Source: UBA5499 sp002426275
Lineage (GTDB): Bacteria; Bacillota; DTU084
Assembly: GCA_937888735.1 (NCBI GenBank)
Contig: CALASN010000178.1
Coordinates: 1 to 16,906 of the forward strand
DNA: 16,906 nt
Reading direction: 5' to 3'
A program made the position numbers and the translations under genes. The stretch's first letter is position 1, and each line of letters opens with the position of its first letter. Below, one piece after another: positions 7,113 through 12,522 of this stretch. The notes under the pieces are model-generated. The model did no database searches. It was not told the DNA's origin and was given only the letters and a program-made list of their open reading frames with translations.

Positions 7113-8144
7113 ATGGAGAAGATCGGAGTTGCTCTTGTGGGATGCGGCCGGATTGGCCCGGTTCATGCCAACGCTTTGAAAGAGTTGCCGTTTACGGAAC
7201 TTGTCATGACCATGGACGTGATCAAAGAGCGGGCGGAAGCCGTCGCTCAGGAGTATGGGGGAGAGCCGACAGACAGCTTGGAAGCTGTCTTGACAAACCC
7301 CAAGGTGCAGGCTGTGGAAATCTGCACGCCTCATTATACGCATGTGGACATAGCTTTGTCCGCCCTGGCCGCAGGCAAACATGTGCTGGTGGAAAAACCT
7401 ATGGCCATCAATGTGTCCGACGCTCACCGGCTGATCGACTACGCTGAAGCCTCGGGCCTGCAGCTGGGAGTGATCTTCCAGAATCGCTATAATGCCTCCT
7501 CTCAAGCGGTGAAAGAGGCCATCGGTAAGGGAGAGTTAGGACGCCTCCGTGGCGCCCGCGCTTTCGTTACCTGGCATCGCGATGATGAATATTATAATTC
7601 AGACCCTTGGCGTGGCACCTGGTCACAAGAAGGCGGAGGGGTGCTGGTTAACCAGACTATCCATACTCTAGATTTGATGCAGTGGCTCATGGGCGAGCTC
7701 CAGACTGTTTCCGCCAGATGCCGTAGATGGGGACACAAGCAGATTGAGGTAGAAGATACAGCCGAGGCCTATTTCCGATTTGCCGGTGGAGCTGTGGGCT
7801 GCTTTTATGCCAATACTTGCTATCCCACAGACGAGCCAATCTTCCTTGAGATTGTAGGAGATAAGGGTAAAGCGCAGATTATCGCCGAGAAAGCGGTCAT
7901 CACTGCCGGCGGCGAAAGCAGAGAAGTATCACCTCAGGCAGTCTCCTCCTCGCAGCCCGCCTACTGGGGGCAGGGACATCAAACCCAGTTAGCGCATTTT
8001 TATCAATCGCTGCTAAAACAGCAAAAGGTAGAAATTGACGGGAAGGAAGGCATTGTGGCCATGGGCATGGTCTTGGCCATGTATGCTTCATCCGCTGCGG
8101 ACGCAGAGATAGACTTCCAAAAGTTTTTAGAGGTTAAACGCTAA
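7113..8144 (+). CDS. Gfo/Idh/MocA family NAD(P)-dependent oxidoreductase
   Basis: This 343-residue cytoplasmic dehydrogenase carries the Rossmann loop VALVGCGRIGPVHAN (residues 6-20) and EKP at 94-96. The segment PWRGTWSQEGGGVLVNQT (165-182) is followed by H184 and D187 in the substrate site. ATG 7113 has GGAGGG (7100-7105) at good spacing. It shares the W-R-G-T-W and GGG-x-L-x-N-Q features with the oxidoreductase at 3839, so the two are paralogous. It is clearly diverged elsewhere, for example in the less conserved C-terminus. It is the last gene of the + strand sugar series and is followed almost at once by a very strong hairpin. It probably carries out another redox step on the same sugar or glycoside, perhaps the reverse reaction regenerating the cofactor. 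The substrate is unknown. Confidence 0.92.
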   Translation: MEKIGVALVGCGRIGPVHANALKELPFTELVMTMDVIKERAEAVAQEYGGEPTDSLEAVLTNPKVQAVEICTPHYTHVDIALSALAAGKHVLVEKPMAINVSDAHRLIDYAEASGLQLGVIFQNRYNASSQAVKEAIGKGELGRLRGARAFVTWHRDDEYYNSDPWRGTWSQEGGGVLVNQTIHTLDLMQWLMGELQTVSARCRRWGHKQIEVEDTAEAYFRFAGGAVGCFYANTCYPTDEPIFLEIVGDKGKAQIIAEKAVITAGGESREVSPQAVSSSQPAYWGQGHQTQLAHFYQSLLKQQKVEIDGKEGIVAMGMVLAMYASSAADAEIDFQKFLEVKR

Positions 8145-8150
8145 TTTATT

Positions 8151-8198
8151 CCCCAATGAAGAGAAGCAGGGTTTAGACCCTGCTTCTCTTCATTGGGG
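8151..8198. terminator. 22-bp perfect hairpin, shared terminator of convergent genes
   Basis: Arms 8151-8172 and 8177-8198 are perfectly complementary over 22 bp around the tetraloop TTAG. The hairpin starts 6 bases after the stop of the oxidoreductase on the + strand and includes the last codons and stop (8190-8192) of the coat gene on the minus strand. Neither strand has a strong T run after the stem, but the length and placement argue for a bidirectional terminator. Confidence 0.8.
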
Positions 8199-8633
8199 CT
8201 GATACATGCCGTTTTGCTGCATGTAGTTGAAGAGCCCTTCACCGTGCTGCTGCTCTTCTTGCTGAATGTGCTGCAGCTGCTGACGCAGCTCAGGCTTTGT
8301 GGACTCGAAAATGCTGGTATCATAGGTGCCTGAGACGTGCTTTTCCGTCATCAACAGATCGTTACAGAGAAGAGCGTCCAGCTGTTCGTTCTGCACGCCG
8401 CTCTGGGACCACAATTGGGGCTGCAGATTTTGGTTCAGCTGGGATGCCGACTGACCTAAGAGTTGATTGATGGTATTATAATGTTGCTGTTCCTGACCTG
8501 CGTATTGATTGAAAAGTTGTTTGAGCTGGGGGTCTTGGGCTTGCTGAGCATAACTCTGATACTTCTGAATGCAAACTTTCTCGTGGCTTAGCTGATCCTG
8601 CAAAAGGCTTCTTTCTTTTTGTGTTAGCTGCAT
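8190..8633 (-). CDS. Spore coat protein, coat F domain (CotF-like)
   Basis: This small acidic protein of 147 residues has about 24% glutamine (35 of 147). The pattern LTQKERSLLQDQLSHEKVCI, then YQSYAQQAQDPQLKQLFNQY and a C-terminal MTEKHVSGTYDTSIFESTKP segment, matches the ferritin-like helical coat F family of Bacillota spore coat proteins. It has no signal peptide or membrane segment; such proteins are made in the mother cell and deposited on the spore surface. The ATG (8631-8633 on the + strand) is preceded by an excellent ribosome binding site complementary to 8643-8650 (GGAGGTGA). A CATATTAATT sequence (complement of 8653-8662) resembles a sigma-K type -10 element, but it lies very close to the ribosome binding site and I see no matched -35. 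The gene is monocistronic and convergent with the sugar genes. Its presence indicates a spore former. Confidence 0.88.
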   Translation of the reverse strand: MQLTQKERSLLQDQLSHEKVCIQKYQSYAQQAQDPQLKQLFNQYAGQEQQHYNTINQLLGQSASQLNQNLQPQLWSQSGVQNEQLDALLCNDLLMTEKHVSGTYDTSIFESTKPELRQQLQHIQQEEQQHGEGLFNYMQQNGMYQPQ

Positions 8634-8650
8634 AGCTATCCATCACCTCC

Positions 8651-9002
8651 GTAATTAATATGCCGCATGTTTCCAGTTTCTATGCTTAAGAAATACATCT
8701 AGACGTCGTGATCAGAAAACTATCCACAAGGAGGATTGACTTAAATTTAAATTGTATAGCTTGACGCAGGGATTTATACAGGATTATCTTTGGAAGTATA
8801 TGAGCAGTGCTGGGTTCGGGGAGGGAAGCACATATTTCAAACGCAGAAAGGAGATCGTCGCCGCAAATAGAAAAAATAAGGAGGTATAAAACTCAAATCT
8901 TGCCGCTCAAAGTCATCAGTAAGGGAAGCGAGTGTTGCCGTCTAAGATTTTTTTTGCGAATTGTAGAGAGAATAACAATTTTGACAGTGATATTGATAAT
9001 TT
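8651..9002. other. Gene-poor stretch upstream of the inserted element
   Basis: I find no convincing gene here. Three good ribosome-binding-like sequences, AAGGAGG (8728-8734), AAAGGAGA (about 8846-8853) and AAGGAGG (8879-8885), are not followed by a start codon at proper spacing with a sustained frame. A + strand frame from GTG 8807 to TAA 9013 would give 68 residues with a hydrophobic tail (ITILTVILIIYLL), but it has no ribosome binding site and no recognisable family. TTGACG (8761-8766) with TATCTT (8785-8790), 18-bp spacer, is a possible weak promoter. Small hairpins occur, for example GTGCT/AGCAC around 8806-8832. The stretch may hold a decayed gene or an unrecognised short transcript. 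Confidence 0.4.
8895..8955 (+). terminator. Possible intrinsic terminator (hairpin plus T8)
   Basis: AAATCTT (8895-8901) pairs with AAGATTT (8944-8950), with an inner CGCTC/GAGTG pairing (one G-T wobble), and eight T residues follow (8948-8955). The long interior makes the fold uncertain. If real, it would end a short transcript starting somewhere around 8790. Confidence 0.35.
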
Positions 9003-9047
9003 ATTTGCTATAATGGAATCATTGAGGAAGATTTGAGGCGCCTTGTC
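9003..9047 (+). repeat. 45-bp direct repeat, left copy
   Basis: This is identical over 45 bases to 9491-9535; identity stops at both ends (T before this copy, G before the other; CC after versus TC). The two copies flank the element at 9049-9490, with one extra base (C9048) on this side. The unit includes an extended -10 motif, a GAGGAAG stretch and the tail GGCGCCTTGTC. It reads as a long target-site duplication created by the insertion. Confidence 0.9.
9006..9014 (+). promoter_or_regulatory. Extended -10 promoter motif, left copy (ancestral position)
   Basis: TGCTATAAT is a perfect extended -10 (TGN-TATAAT). A consensus TTGACA (8981-8986) lies upstream but with a 22-bp spacer, too long for standard sigma-A geometry. 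This is presumably the original promoter context of the cas operon. Transcription from it would now run straight into the element's left hairpin. Confidence 0.55.
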
Positions 9048-9048
9048 C

Positions 9049-9063
9049 CGGTTTTTGACAGTT
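9049..9063 (+). repeat. Left terminal inverted repeat of the element
   Basis: CGGTTTTTGACAGTT, five T residues. It pairs in inverted orientation with 9475-9490, which has six T residues. Confidence 0.85.
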
Positions 9064-9073
9064 TAAAGAAGCA

Positions 9074-9115
9074 AAAAGCTTGTAAACCCTTGTGAAAAGG
9101 GAATTTCAAGCTTTT
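9074..9115 (+). terminator. Left-end hairpin of the element
   Basis: AAAAGCTTG (9074-9082) and CAAGCTTTT (9107-9115) form a 9-bp stem. An inner CCCTT/AAGGG stem (9087-9091 with 9097-9101) and an AAA/TTT contact extend it. The TTTT at the end serves as a short U tract for + strand transcripts entering from the left. This type of hairpin commonly shields insertion elements from outside transcription. Confidence 0.5.
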
Positions 9116-9128
9116 AGTGTCCGTGGGG

Positions 9129-9141
9129 AAAGTGAGTACTA
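9129..9141 (+). repeat. Internal 13-bp inverted repeat, left arm
   Basis: AAAGTGAGTACTA is perfectly complementary to 9384-9396. The arms enclose 242 bases that contain the remnant open frame. They could be ends of an element nested inside the larger one, but no matching target duplication is visible next to them. Confidence 0.6.
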
Positions 9142-9145
9142 TTTT

Positions 9146-9349
9146 CTATGATTTGGTACTGGTAATAATTTTTTTCATCTCCCTGTTGGTTACTATCTGC
9201 AAGTCAGTGCGGAATCCAAACGCTTCGTGCAGACTGTCTGTGAAATCTGTCCTGGTATAGAGATTTTCAATCTCATGAGATAGCCTCGATCCTATTAGTA
9301 ATAGTGAGTCATTCGGCAAGAAGTAATTACAATCCTTTAAAATGAATAT
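9146..9349 (-). pseudogene. Remnant open frame inside the element, unknown protein
   Basis: On the minus strand a frame of 67 codons is open from just after a TGA (complement of 9350-9352) to TAG (complement of 9146-9148). It reads protein-like in its second half, with SLHEAFGFRTDLQIVTNREM followed by a lysine-rich end. There is no ATG, GTG or TTG at its beginning; the first possible start is a TTG giving 57 residues, poorly placed after AAAGGA. I do not recognise the family. It looks like the C-terminal piece of a gene whose front was lost, either cargo or part of the parent element. It ends five bases before the internal inverted repeat. A chance open frame remains possible. Confidence 0.35.
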
Positions 9350-9383
9350 TCAGACATTGCTTGATGCACAATTTAGCATGCCT

Positions 9384-9396
9384 TAGTACTCACTTT
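9384..9396 (+). repeat. Internal 13-bp inverted repeat, right arm
   Basis: TAGTACTCACTTT is the exact reverse complement of 9129-9141. Confidence 0.6.
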
Positions 9397-9426
9397 TAGA
9401 AATGGCAAATTGACATTTTTTTCATC

Positions 9427-9452
9427 AAAAAAAGCCCTGTTTTCAAGGCTTT
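9427..9452 (-). terminator. Right-end terminator of the element, acting on the minus strand
   Basis: Read on the minus strand, a 9-bp stem with one mismatch (9431-9439 with 9444-9452, tetraloop AAAA) is followed by seven T residues (complement of 9427-9433). This is a classic intrinsic terminator. It would stop transcripts entering from the right, mirroring the left-end hairpin. Confidence 0.65.
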
Positions 9453-9474
9453 CACGGATCTAGGATCTTTATGC

Positions 9475-9490
9475 AACTGTCAAAAAACCG
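9475..9490 (-). repeat. Right terminal inverted repeat of the element
   Basis: Its complement reads CGGTTTTTTGACAGTT, matching the left end except for one extra T. The 45-bp direct repeat begins at the very next base. Confidence 0.85.
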
Positions 9491-9535
9491 ATTTGCTATA
9501 ATGGAATCATTGAGGAAGATTTGAGGCGCCTTGTC
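9491..9535 (+). repeat. 45-bp direct repeat, right copy
   Basis: This is an exact copy of 9003-9047, abutting the element's right end without any extra base. It is the copy now physically linked to the cas operon. Confidence 0.9.
9494..9502 (+). promoter_or_regulatory. Extended -10 promoter motif, right copy, likely driving the cas operon
   Basis: TGCTATAAT sits inside the right direct repeat, pointing at cas3. No -35 resembling TTGACA lies 16-18 bases upstream, where the element's inverted repeat now is, so activity would rest on the extended -10. A start site near 9509 would give a leader of about 220 bases before cas3. Confidence 0.5.
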
Positions 9536-9726
9536 TCTCTTATCCAGGAATTGATTGGGAAAAAGATATGGATTATATCTTTCACGAATGAAGCTACGCT
9601 CTGCCGGATTTGTCAGTTTTTTCGGCGGCGGTTTTGTATTTGCTGGACATGCTGTTTTAGCTCAGCAGCGCTGGAAGGGGAGTTTTCGCTTATTTATGAG
9701 TTTAGGGATTGCAAATATTTGGGGGG
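9536..9726 (+). other. Untranslated leader between the promoter copy and cas3
   Basis: I see no supported gene. Frames starting at TTG 9521 (71 residues, ending at 9736) and TTG 9555 (106 residues, running into cas3 out of frame) have no proper ribosome binding site and no recognisable family. An 8-bp hairpin, AAAGATAT with ATATCTTT (9562-9582, loop GGATT), lies early in the leader. A weaker TGCTG/CAGCA hairpin lies near 9648-9666. The stretch ends in a G6 run (9721-9726) just before the cas3 start. Confidence 0.45.
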
Positions 9727-12522
9727 ATGCTTTTGAAAATTCTTTCTCAAGCAGCACAAAGCATTTGGGCGAAAAAGTTCAATCAAGATGGAAATATGCT
9801 TTGGCTGCCTTTAACGGCTCATTTGACGGACACTGTTTTTGTCGTAAAGAAATTATGGAATTGCTGGCTGTCTGACGGCGTCAAACAAGCAATTAGCGAG
9901 GGACTGTCTAAAGAAGACTGCGCGGAGCAACTCATCGTTTTTTTGGCGGCCATTCACGATCTGGGGAAGGCCACGCCAGTTTTTGAGTCCAAGCAGGCTC
10001 GTCCGCTTTGTCGCGAGTTGGATGAACAAATAGCGGAAAAATTGCTGGCCGCTGGATTACCAATTAGGCCATATCGTGATTTCCCGGATGCCAATAAGAC
10101 ACCGCATGCTCTGGCGACTGAAGTTTTGCTTGAGCATGCCGGCTGCAATAGAAACGTGGCTGCCATCCTTGGCTCTCATCATGGCAAACCGCCGGAGCTA
10201 TCAGGTATTGATCGCTGCGGGCTTGGAACTTATGGCTTTAATTATCATTTGGAGAAAGAAGGGAAAGATGCGTGGACTGCGGTGCAGCGCGAATTGCTCT
10301 CTTTTGCGTTGGATCTGGCAGGGTTTTCATGCCTTGAGGAAATCCCAAAACCCAATATGGCGGCGCAAGTATTATTGAGCGGATTGATTGTGATGGCTGA
10401 CTGGATTGCCAGCAATGAAAGCTATTTTCCTTATATACGCCCGGCAGAGGCACCACGGCAATGCCTTAACATGAAGACGCGCGATAAAAGCGCGTGGGAA
10501 CAATTGAGTTTACCCAAGCCTTGGAATGCCGGCAACGTGTGGATGAGCAAAGACTTGTATCGAGAGCGTTTTGCTTTTACCCCTAGAGTATTGCAGGAAG
10601 CTGTAGCGCAAACTGCTGCCGCGGTTAATGAACCCGGAATTCTTGTGCTGGAGGCGCCCATGGGCGCCGGGAAAACGGAAGCAGCGTTGGTCTGTGCCGA
10701 GATTTTTGCCAATAAGGCAAAGCGTACAGGGATATTTTTTGCTCTCCCCACGCAGGCGACTTCGAACGGTATTTTCCCTCGGATCCTTGAGTGGATAAAA
10801 AATTTGGAGCTGGACGAGAAGTGTTCCATCAAGCTGGCGCACGGAAAGGCGCAGTTCAACGAAGAATATGAGGCGCTGAAGCATTTCGGGGGCAGCGTGA
10901 ATGTGGGCGAAGACCAGGAAGAGGAAGGCGCGGTTGTTCACGAATGGTTCGACGGTCAGAAAAAATCTTTGCTTGCGGATATGGTTGTGGGGACAATTGA
11001 TCAGCTTCTCTTGGCGGCTCTCAAGCAGAAACACGTGATGCTGCGTCACCTAGGCCTGGCTGATAAAGTTGTCATTATTGATGAATGTCACGCTTACGAT
11101 GCCTACATGGGGCAATACCTTAACAGAGCGCTGAATTGGCTCGGCGCGTATCGGGTGCCGGTGATCGTTCTTTCGGCAACCTTGCCCGCGCAAAAGCGGC
11201 AGGCTGTTATTGACGCTTATCTGAACAAAAACTCTGCGCCTAAACCCCAAAACGATCCCTTGGGTAGGAACGTCAGCGCCTTGGCTCAACTTCCGGAATG
11301 GGTCAAAAGCCGCGCTTATCCGCAGCTCACATATACGGATGGCGGCGAAGTTAAGCAAAAAGCTGTTTCTCCGGGTGACGCTCCCAAGGAGGTCCGAATT
11401 GATTTTATCACGGAAGATTCCATTGCGGACAAGCTGGACGAGTTGCTCTCCGGAGGCGGCTGCGCGGGGGTGATCGTCAATACTGTTAAGCGGGCGCAGG
11501 AATTAACGAAGACATTGCGTGCCCGCTTTGACGATGAAACTGTGCGGCTGCTTCATTCACGCTTTCTGGCGCCGGATCGTGCCGAAAAAGAGCAGCTTCT
11601 GCTGGGAGAATTGGGGAAACCCAGCAAAGTTAAGCATCGCCCGTCAAAACTGATTGTTGTCGGTACCCAGGTTTTAGAGCAGTCGCTGGACATAGATTTC
11701 GATGTCCTCTTGAGCGATCTTTGTCCCATGGACTTATTGCTTCAGCGCATTGGGCGCTTGCACCGGCATGAGCGAAAGAGGCCTGAGAAATTAAGTACTG
11801 CATGTTGCCTGGTGATAAGCTCAGAAGACGACGGGTTTGAACCGGGCACGGAAAAGATTTACGGCGATTATCTGCTTATGCGCACAAAGACGCTGCTTCC
11901 CCAGCGACTTCTCTTGCCGCTGGATATCCCGCAGTTGGTACAGGACACCTACGATGAAAGCGTAGCGCTTTCTCCTGAACCGTCAGAATATAAGGAGGCG
12001 AAGAAAAAATGGGATAATTTGATTGCAGACAAAGAAAAACGAGCCAGAGATTTTCGGATTGAAAATGTGTGGCCCGGCGCTATGCAGAATTTAGTGGGCT
12101 GGTTGGATACCGATGTCTCAGACAGGCAAGGAGAAGCCGCTGTCCGCGATTCTGACGAATCAATTGAAGTTTTGGTGATACGCCAAAAAAGTAACGGACG
12201 GTTTTGCTTTCTGCCATGGATAAACGATGGAGGCGAAATTTCGCCCAACGAAGTACCAAAGAGCACTTTAGCCAAAACCCTGGCACGTCAAAGACTTACT
12301 TTGCCACGCGCACTTTGCGCGCCTTGGATGATTGACAGAACCATAGCAGAGTTGGAGAAAGTGAACAGTGAATGGATTCCACAATGGCAGCAATCAGTCT
12401 GGCTCAAGGGGGAGTTGTTTCTGATTTTGGATGAGCAATGCTCCGCAAGTTTGTGCGGTTACCTTCTGATATACGATCGAGAGTATGGACTATTATACGA
12501 AAAGGAGGAGCAGGATGCCTGA
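9727..12522 (+). CDS. cas3: CRISPR-associated helicase/nuclease Cas3 (type I-E)
   Basis: The 931-residue single-chain Cas3 combines an N-terminal HD nuclease and a superfamily 2 helicase. It is recruited by Cascade after target recognition and nicks and degrades the non-target strand. HD-domain residues include H32, the HD pair at 77-78 (AIHDLGK), H151/H152 (GSHHGKPP) and D225 (MADWIASNE). The helicase motifs are complete: Walker A APMGAGKT (310-317), DECH (452-455), SAT (483-485) and QRIGRLHRH (673-681). The C-terminal segment WLKGELFLILDEQC and following is typical of the family's terminal domain. No motif is broken, so it should be active. Start choice is uncertain. ATG 9727 touches the G6 run, while TTG 9733, two residues later, has that run at normal spacing and would yield a protein starting near KILSQAAQSIWAKK. 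Its last 8 bases overlap cse1. Confidence 0.95.
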   Translation: MLLKILSQAAQSIWAKKFNQDGNMLWLPLTAHLTDTVFVVKKLWNCWLSDGVKQAISEGLSKEDCAEQLIVFLAAIHDLGKATPVFESKQARPLCRELDEQIAEKLLAAGLPIRPYRDFPDANKTPHALATEVLLEHAGCNRNVAAILGSHHGKPPELSGIDRCGLGTYGFNYHLEKEGKDAWTAVQRELLSFALDLAGFSCLEEIPKPNMAAQVLLSGLIVMADWIASNESYFPYIRPAEAPRQCLNMKTRDKSAWEQLSLPKPWNAGNVWMSKDLYRERFAFTPRVLQEAVAQTAAAVNEPGILVLEAPMGAGKTEAALVCAEIFANKAKRTGIFFALPTQATSNGIFPRILEWIKNLELDEKCSIKLAHGKAQFNEEYEALKHFGGSVNVGEDQEEEGAVVHEWFDGQKKSLLADMVVGTIDQLLLAALKQKHVMLRHLGLADKVVIIDECHAYDAYMGQYLNRALNWLGAYRVPVIVLSATLPAQKRQAVIDAYLNKNSAPKPQNDPLGRNVSALAQLPEWVKSRAYPQLTYTDGGEVKQKAVSPGDAPKEVRIDFITEDSIADKLDELLSGGGCAGVIVNTVKRAQELTKTLRARFDDETVRLLHSRFLAPDRAEKEQLLLGELGKPSKVKHRPSKLIVVGTQVLEQSLDIDFDVLLSDLCPMDLLLQRIGRLHRHERKRPEKLSTACCLVISSEDDGFEPGTEKIYGDYLLMRTKTLLPQRLLLPLDIPQLVQDTYDESVALSPEPSEYKEAKKKWDNLIADKEKRARDFRIENVWPGAMQNLVGWLDTDVSDRQGEAAVRDSDESIEVLVIRQKSNGRFCFLPWINDGGEISPNEVPKSTLAKTLARQRLTLPRALCAPWMIDRTIAELEKVNSEWIPQWQQSVWLKGELFLILDEQCSASLCGYLLIYDREYGLLYEKEEQDA

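Larger units (their letters stand above)
9049..9490. mobile_element. Non-autonomous insertion element (about 440 bp, MITE-like or deletion-derived IS)
   Basis: The ends are inverted copies. The left end CGGTTTTTGACAGTT (9049-9063) and the complement of the right end (9475-9490) differ only by one T in the homopolymer. The element sits between exact 45-bp direct repeats, so the empty site can be reconstructed as a single 45-bp copy. Inside are a hairpin near each end, a second pair of 13-bp inverted repeats (9129-9141 and 9384-9396), and a 67-codon open frame on the minus strand. There is no transposase, so movement would need one supplied in trans. From memory, long and variable direct repeats are reported for the IS1182 family, which makes that a candidate parent, but I cannot confirm the family from these ends. 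It lies directly upstream of the cas operon. Confidence 0.8.

Noticed and set aside
8979..8988. TTTTGACAGT, resembling the element's terminal repeat, as a second element end
   Set aside because: The match is only ten bases, has no partner in inverted orientation at a sensible distance, and includes a plain TTGACA.
8807..9013. 68-residue + strand frame with a hydrophobic C-terminus
   Set aside because: It has no ribosome binding site before GTG 8807 and overlaps the promoter and the start of the direct repeat. The hydrophobic end comes from AT-rich promoter-like DNA.
9003..9535. The 45-bp repeat pair as a two-unit CRISPR array
   Set aside because: There are only two copies, 443 bases apart. 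The material between has inverted-repeat ends of a mobile element, and the 45-bp unit lacks the short central palindrome of type I-E repeats.
9521..9875. Small proteins from TTG 9521 (71 residues) or TTG 9555 (106 residues) in the cas3 leader
   Set aside because: There is no properly spaced ribosome binding site and no recognisable family. The second runs 150 bases into cas3 in another frame. Composition looks like noncoding read-through.
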